Assembly (NCBI GenBank): GCA_003554375.1
Contig: PWGF01000233.1
Coordinates: 1 to 37,053 of the forward strand
Source: Spirochaetaceae bacterium
GTDB lineage: Bacteria; Spirochaetota; Spirochaetia; DSM-27196; SKKC01
DNA length: 37,053 bases
Reading direction: 5' to 3'
The notes under the pieces were generated by a model, which saw only the letters and a program-made list of their open reading frames with translations, did no database searches and was not told the origin of the DNA. Shown piece by piece: positions 32,665-37,053 of this stretch; within the stretch, counting starts at the first letter, position 1; the number at the start of each line of letters is the position of its first letter. The translations under genes were made by a program, and so were the position numbers.

Positions 32665-32949
32665 GTGTTGAAAACATATGAAGCGATGTGCGTCTTTCGT
32701 CCGGAGGACGAGACGTTCAGTAGGGGTAAGGATGAAGTTCGCAGCGAGCTCGAAGGGCTCGGGGCGAAAATTGTCAAAGAAGATGATATGGAGTTGCGGA
32801 CTCTGGCGTATCCAATAAACGGGTGCGAACAGGGGCATTACTATCTCTACGTCTTCGAACACGATCCGGCACAGGTTCAAGGGGTCGACCGGGCGCTCAA
32901 GTTCAAGCCTGATCTGATCCGGTTCCTCGTAGTACGCCAGGAAGAGTGA
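32665..32949 (+). CDS. rpsF: 30S ribosomal protein S6
   Basis: Small-subunit protein binding 16S rRNA with S18. 94 residues, the usual length. The start MLKTYEAMCVFRPED and the LAYPINGCEQGHYYLYVFE middle are typical. AAGGAGG at 32654-32660 lies 4 nt before GTG 32665 and 7 nt before TTG 32668; the latter spacing is better and would give MKTYE, so the exact start is uncertain by one residue. First gene of rpsF-ssb-rpsR; ssb follows after 7 nt. Confidence 0.95.
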   Translation: MLKTYEAMCVFRPEDETFSRGKDEVRSELEGLGAKIVKEDDMELRTLAYPINGCEQGHYYLYVFEHDPAQVQGVDRALKFKPDLIRFLVVRQEE

Positions 32950-32956
32950 GACGTAT

Positions 32957-33391
32957 ATGGCCGATATTAACCATGTCGTGTTGGTCGGGCGGCTCGTGCG
33001 TGATGCCGAGTTGAAGTATGCCTCGTCCGGCGTCGCCATCACAAAATTCGGCCTGGCCGTTAACCGGCGGCGGAAGCAAGGTGACCAGTGGACGGATGAG
33101 GCTAACTTTTTTGACGTTGTAGTGATGGGGCGAATGGGGGAGGCCATTCAGCGATATCTGACCAAAGGTAAGCAGGTCGGAATCGAAGGAGAGCTCCGTC
33201 AGAGCAAGTGGGAGCAGGACGGTCAACCTCGGAGTCGGGTTGAAGTGTTTGCGAACAATGTTCAGCTTCTCGGTAGCCCGGGCGAGCAACGCTCCGGTGC
33301 AGCTTCGGAGGCATCGGCACGTGGAAGTGGATCAAGTGAAGCCGGCCGGGCCGGGATAGATGACGATTTCGAGGACGATGTGCCGTTCTAG
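32957..33391 (+). CDS. ssb: Single-stranded DNA-binding protein
   Basis: Tetrameric ssDNA-binding protein for replication and repair. 144 residues: an OB fold (about 1-105) with [44 protein letters not shown] and [20 protein letters not shown]; a short Gly/Ser/Ala linker; and the acidic tip DDFEDDVPF, the conserved C-terminal protein-docking peptide. It lies between rpsF and rpsR as in many bacteria. Confidence 0.96.
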   Translation: MADINHVVLVGRLVRDAELKYASSGVAITKFGLAVNRRRKQGDQWTDEANFFDVVVMGRMGEAIQRYLTKGKQVGIEGELRQSKWEQDGQPRSRVEVFANNVQLLGSPGEQRSGAASEASARGSGSSEAGRAGIDDDFEDDVPF

Positions 33392-33492
33392 AGCTGGATG
33401 CTCTGAAGGTCTGGAGCACGACGCCGGGCCACCGCAATCGGGTCCCATGCGCTCCAGCGCAGCCAACGAAGACAGTAAAGGGAGTCAAGCAT

Positions 33493-33870
33493 ATGTCGGA
33501 TCAAGAAGCACGTGAAGGTACGGATCGACAGCAGGCCACGCAGGAAAGACAGCAGGCCACGCAGGAAAGAGAGACAGGTCGCTCCGGTCCTTCTGAAGGC
33601 CGGGATTCGGCCGGAGGCGATAGACCGCCTCGCGGCGGTCGCGGTGGAGGCGGCCGGCGAGGGCGCGTGTATTTTCGCCGCAAAGTCGACAAGATCAAGA
33701 CACAGAACCTAACGATCGACTACAAGCATCCCGAGGTGTTGCGCCGCTTCATCACGGACAGCGGGAAGATTCTCCCGCGGCGCATAACCGGCACAAGCGC
33801 GAAGAACCAGCGGCGGCTTGTTCGGGAGATTAAGCGTGCTCGGGTGCTCGGCATGTTGCCGATGGGTTGA
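33493..33870 (+). CDS. rpsR: 30S ribosomal protein S18 with extended N-terminus
   Basis: Residues about 58-125 are the S18 core ([53 protein letters not shown]). The first 57 residues are an extra polar, Gly/Arg-rich N-terminus containing two exact RQQATQE units encoded by a 21-bp repeat. Typical S18 has 70-85 residues. AAAGGGAG about 10 nt before ATG 33493 supports this start, so the extension is likely translated. It lies 101 bp after ssb. Confidence 0.93.
   Translation: MSDQEAREGTDRQQATQERQQATQERETGRSGPSEGRDSAGGDRPPRGGRGGGGRRGRVYFRRKVDKIKTQNLTIDYKHPEVLRRFITDSGKILPRRITGTSAKNQRRLVREIKRARVLGMLPMG
33527..33568 (+). repeat. Two-copy 21-bp coding repeat in rpsR
   Basis: Two identical 21-bp units, 33527-33547 and 33548-33568 (beginning GACAGCAGGCCACGCAG), in frame, giving RQQATQE twice. 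Confidence 0.9.
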
Positions 33871-34004
33871 CGCCGGGCGGCGTTACCCCGTCAGGTCGCG
33901 TCCCCCGAGCCCCCGGGCTTGCGACCCATGGCAGATACAAGCCGGATTGAGCCTCTTGAAGGCAGACTTCTGAGGGGCGGAGCGCAGAAGGTCCGGAAGG
34001 ACGA

Positions 34005-34943
34005 ATGGAGAAGAAGATGTCGAGCCGTAGTTCCGACTGGGTTGCAGTCGGCAGCCTCAGTGTGCTCTCCACTCTCATGTTCCTTACGGGCCCGTTTATG
34101 CTCCTCTATCTTGCTCCGCTGCAGTTTCTCTACGGGAAGACCGACGGGAAGCACCTGGCCTATGGGTTGATTATCACCGCGATTCTCGTGGGGGCATTAT
34201 TCGTTTACCAAGCGGAGGAGCTGACTACGGCGACCTGGTCGGAGTTAGCTGCTCAAGTAGGGGCAATAGCCGCGCTCGGGTACGTCAACTTGGGGCGGAG
34301 TCCGCGGCCGCGCGCCGTTCGACTTCTGATTGGAGCTGGAGTTGCCGCGATGCTCGGCTGGCCGGCGGTAAACGAATTGATCGAGGGCGAAGCATTCACC
34401 GAAGTGCTGACGGCTCAACTCGGGCAGGTCGAGCAGGTGATGGGTCCCGCTGGTATGGCGGGGACCATGGCAAACGGTGACGTTGAGACCTTGGTAGAAC
34501 TTGGGCAGGGAATAGCAGTTCGCGCGTACGCGGTCGGCTATGTGGTTCTGATCGGCGTGAACTGGGCAATCGGGACAACTCTGATCTCTCGGCAGTCCAT
34601 GGTTGCTCGGTTTCGCGTTCCGCGAGGAACCTTGACGGTACTCGGAGTCGCATTGGCCGGAGCCGTCGCTGATGTGGCGCTGCAAATCGGGGGGCTCGGA
34701 CTGTTTGCGTGGAACCTGGCCTTGGGGATTCTGGTTCTCTATGCCGCGCAAGGATTCGGGGTGCTGCAGTCGTGGGCATTTGCCCGCGGACCGGCGGCGC
34801 GGCTGCTTGTGCCGTTGGCGGTAGTCGTGTTGCTCCTGATCCCCGTCACGGGCGGGGTGGTAGCGTTGGCCCTCCCGTTGTTGGGTTTGGCCGAGGAGCG
34901 GGCCCGGTGGCGGGATCGGTGGCCGCGTTGCGGCCGGCCGTGA
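34005..34943 (+). CDS. DUF2232/YybS-like membrane protein
   Basis: 312-residue polytopic membrane protein with about eight hydrophobic segments (for example LSVLSTLMFLTGPFMLLYLA, LIITAILVGALFVY, LTVLGVALAGAVADVALQI, LLVPLAVVVLLLIPV). The position between rpsR and rplI is where many Firmicutes and spirochaetes encode a DUF2232 (YybS-like) protein, and the hydrophobic pattern fits. Function unknown; sometimes compared to energy-coupling transport membrane subunits. GGAAGGAC precedes ATG 34005. A second Met, five residues later, is possible. Confidence 0.75.
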   Translation: MEKKMSSRSSDWVAVGSLSVLSTLMFLTGPFMLLYLAPLQFLYGKTDGKHLAYGLIITAILVGALFVYQAEELTTATWSELAAQVGAIAALGYVNLGRSPRPRAVRLLIGAGVAAMLGWPAVNELIEGEAFTEVLTAQLGQVEQVMGPAGMAGTMANGDVETLVELGQGIAVRAYAVGYVVLIGVNWAIGTTLISRQSMVARFRVPRGTLTVLGVALAGAVADVALQIGGLGLFAWNLALGILVLYAAQGFGVLQSWAFARGPAARLLVPLAVVVLLLIPVTGGVVALALPLLGLAEERARWRDRWPRCGRP

Positions 34944-35057
34944 CGCGCCGGGCCTACATGAGGTAGCTCACGGGTGAAGTGAACGAGAAGATCGGCGGCC
35001 GTTGCCGGGCGCGAGAAGCCAAAGAACCGGAGCGGTCAAAGAGGAGAAGAGGAAAGC

Positions 35058-35738
35058 ATGAAGGTCATACTGAACACGGATATTCCTAGTCTCGGCGAAG
35101 AGGGGGATGTATGCGACGTGGCTCCAGGCTACGCGCGGAACTACCTTCTGCCGCGTAAGATGGTTCTGCTGGACAACAAGGAAGGGCGTTCGATTATCGA
35201 GGGGCGCCGTGCTTCCATTGAGCGACGCAAGGAAGAGAAGCGAAAGGCGGCGCTGTCGACGAAGGAACGAATCGAGTCGGAGGCGCTCGAGCTGAAGATG
35301 CCCGCCGGCGCAAATGGGAAGCTCTTTGGATCGGTGAACAGTGCCACTATTCGTGAGGCGCTGGGGCGTCGAGGACTTGAGATCGACCGTAAGAACATCG
35401 ATATCCCGGAGCGCACGATCAAGGCTACCGGAAACTATCGCGTCGGTATCCGCCTCTATGGCGGCGAGGTAGCAGACCTTCAGGTGCAGGTTAGCCCGAC
35501 CGGCGGGCAATCCGCCGCAGCCGAGAAGAGTGCAGATGTCGCCGCGGACGGCGCGGAAGCAAGGGGAGAGAGCGCGGAGACTGCCCCCGAGGGCGCGCAG
35601 ACCGGCGGGGAGAATGCCGAGGCGACTGAAGCGGACAGTGAACAGGCTATCGGGGAGACCGGCCGTGAGACTGTGAGTCAAGAAGACAGCGCCGTGTCTG
35701 AGGCTGAGGCCGAAGAGACTGCGGATCAGTGGCAATAG
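35058..35738 (+). CDS. rplI: 50S ribosomal protein L9 with acidic C-terminal tail
   Basis: Large-subunit protein. Residues 1-148 are standard L9: MKVILNTDIPSLGEEGDVCD, the VAPGYARNYLLPRKMV signature, the long connecting helix and the C-terminal domain ending VADLQVQV. Residues about 150-226 are an added tail rich in Ala, Glu and Gly (AAEKSADVAADGAEARGESA ...), absent from ordinary L9 (about 150 residues). A strong GAGGAGAAGAGGAAAG precedes ATG 35058. dnaB follows after 56 bp. Confidence 0.95.
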   Translation: MKVILNTDIPSLGEEGDVCDVAPGYARNYLLPRKMVLLDNKEGRSIIEGRRASIERRKEEKRKAALSTKERIESEALELKMPAGANGKLFGSVNSATIREALGRRGLEIDRKNIDIPERTIKATGNYRVGIRLYGGEVADLQVQVSPTGGQSAAAEKSADVAADGAEARGESAETAPEGAQTGGENAEATEADSEQAIGETGRETVSQEDSAVSEAEAEETADQWQ

Positions 35739-35794
35739 TAGCTCTGTTAGCGAAACGGACGCCAGTTAACTGAGCACTGCATGGTGGAGTCGCT

Positions 35795-37053
35795 ATGAGC
35801 GGAATCGGAGGGCGTGTACCCCCTCATAACAACGAAGCCGAGATAGCGACACTCGGTGCAATGCTCCTGAACCCGGAGGCGGTGACAAGGGTCATTCCGA
35901 TTGTGCGTTCGCGTGACTTCTATCATGCAGCACATCAGAAGGTTTTCGACGCGGTCGTCCGGTTGATCGACAGGGCTGAGAGGCCGGACCTTATCACTGT
36001 CACGGAAGAGCTTCGTAGTTCCGGTGAGCTTGAAGGGGTTGGAGGTCCCGGCTATGTTGCGCAATTGACTTCGGAAGTTCCGGCAGCGGCCAATGTCGAG
36101 TATTACGCGAAGATCGTTCGCGATACCAGCACTCGGCGACGGCTGATCTCGATTGCGGACCAGCTAAGACAGGATGCGTTCGATGACGCTCAGGATGTGC
36201 GCCTGATGGTGGAGGAGGCGGAACGGCGGATCTTTGAGATTACCGATGAGAGTCAAATTGAGGGCTATAAGCCGGCACGCGAGATAATCGAGCGTACGGT
36301 GGAGGCCATTGAGCATCTTTACCGACACAAAGAAAGCTACACCGGGGTGCCGAGTGGACTGACGGAGCTCGACAATATGTTGAGCGGTTTTCAGGACAGC
36401 GAGTTCATAGTGGTCGGCGCTCGGCCCTCAATTGGCAAGACGGCGCTTGCTTTGTCGATGGCGGCAAATATGGCGCTCCATCGCAGCACACCAGTCGGTT
36501 TCTTCACGCTGGAGATGTCCGATATGGCGTTGATGCAGCGCCTCGTGTCGAGCGAAGCGCGGATCGGCAGTCAGAAGATCCGAACCGGATATCTTCTGCC
36601 TGCAGATTTCAAAAACTTGACGGACGCTGCAGGTCTCATCTACGACGCTCCGCTCTTCATCACCGACCAGCCGAATATGAAGCTCTTGGACTTGCGGGCT
36701 CAGGCCCGGCGCATGCGAAGTCAGGCGGGAGTGCGTATTATCTTCATCGACTATATAACGCTGATCCGGGCCGAGAATCCTGAGCTTCCGCGTCACGAGC
36801 AGATTGCTGAGGTGTCCCGTAGTCTGAAGGCTTTGGCACGGGAGCTATCTATACCCATCGTAGCGCTATCGCAGGTGAGTCGCGACAGTGAAGGGCGGCG
36901 TCCCACACTGGCGAATATCCGTGAGAGCGGATCGATCGAACAAGATGCGGATGTCGTTCTCTTTCTGCATCGAGAACGAGGTACGAACGAAGAGCACGAG
37001 ACGAATAACGTGGAAACGGAGCTGATTGTCGCAAAACAGCGAAACGGGCCACA
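35795..37053 (+). CDS. dnaB: Replicative DNA helicase DnaB (3-prime end outside window)
   Basis: Hexameric helicase of the replication fork. The frame runs open from ATG 35795 to the last base, about 419 residues, with the C-terminus cut off by the window. N-terminal domain: PPHNNEAEIATLGAMLLNPE, FYHAAHQKVFDAV, LTSEVPAAANVEYYAKIVRD. The RecA-like domain has TGVPSGLTELDNMLSGFQ, Walker A GARPSIGKTALAL at about 206-218, FFTLEMS, Walker B RIIFIDYITLI, and VALSQVSRDSEGRRPTLANI with ESGSIEQDADVVLFLHR. GGTGGAG is 5 nt before ATG. It is the last gene of the rpsF-ssb-rpsR-DUF2232-rplI-dnaB series. Confidence 0.96.
   Translation, partial: MSGIGGRVPPHNNEAEIATLGAMLLNPEAVTRVIPIVRSRDFYHAAHQKVFDAVVRLIDRAERPDLITVTEELRSSGELEGVGGPGYVAQLTSEVPAAANVEYYAKIVRDTSTRRRLISIADQLRQDAFDDAQDVRLMVEEAERRIFEITDESQIEGYKPAREIIERTVEAIEHLYRHKESYTGVPSGLTELDNMLSGFQDSEFIVVGARPSIGKTALALSMAANMALHRSTPVGFFTLEMSDMALMQRLVSSEARIGSQKIRTGYLLPADFKNLTDAAGLIYDAPLFITDQPNMKLLDLRAQARRMRSQAGVRIIFIDYITLIRAENPELPRHEQIAEVSRSLKALARELSIPIVALSQVSRDSEGRRPTLANIRESGSIEQDADVVLFLHRERGTNEEHETNNVETELIVAKQRNGP

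Overview
The window looks like chromosome from a high-GC free-living spirochaete. The evidence is the set of spirochaete-type outer-membrane and lipoprotein genes (two FadL/UPF0164-like barrels, a GlpQ lipoprotein, a BMP-family lipoprotein), the order rpsF-ssb-rpsR-(DUF2232 membrane protein)-rplI-dnaB, and a DUF3783 protein. No insertion sequence, phage, integrase, rRNA operon or CRISPR array is visible. Most genes are ordinary housekeeping genes. The taxon is inferred from gene content, not from an rRNA.

Layout. 1-3.5 kb: outer-membrane barrel, lipoprotein, second barrel, all on the plus strand, with perfect dyads in both spacers; then tRNA-Lys behind a clear promoter. 3.9-6.5 kb (minus): xylulokinase and AsnA. 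6.6-10.8 kb (minus): a Feo-type iron-uptake operon consisting of a small Cys-containing membrane ORF, one long protein carrying two Rossmann/nicotianamine-synthase-like domains plus a C-terminal FeoA domain, and a short FeoB. 11.1-12.9 kb (plus): a PIN-domain RNA ligase partner and an Rnl3-type RNA ligase. 13.1-15.2 kb: GlpQ lipoprotein and an aldo/keto reductase. 15.4-16.0 kb: an antitoxin/PIN-toxin pair. 16.2-20.6 kb (minus): PHP histidinol phosphatase, nitroreductase, initiator tRNA with a strong terminator, PrsW-type protease, HisC, and a DUF3783 protein. 20.7-24.8 kb (plus): ClpB and ArgH. 24.8-28.2 kb: BMP lipoprotein (minus), FGGY kinase and a membrane-anchored winged-helix protein (plus). 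28.4-32.4 kb (minus): GAF-AAA+-Fis regulator with an altered GAFTGA loop, pyruvate kinase, and a helical protein of unknown function. 32.5-37.05 kb (plus): ribosomal/replication cluster ending inside dnaB, which is cut by the window edge.

The strongest candidate for something undescribed is the iron locus at 6.6-10.8 kb. Two NAS-like domains in tandem, joined by a His-rich linker and fused to FeoA, sit 3 nt upstream of feoB. A strong ribosome-binding site inside the fusion could also release free FeoA. This would link small-molecule (metallophore-like) or methyl-transfer chemistry directly to ferrous iron import. Other points of note: a seven-copy 18-bp minisatellite encoding the acidic tail of the RNA ligase partner, several genes whose start codon follows the -10 box by only 6-10 nt (leaderless or nearly so), a GAVPGA variant of the sigma-54 contact loop, and short perfect dyads on several promoters.
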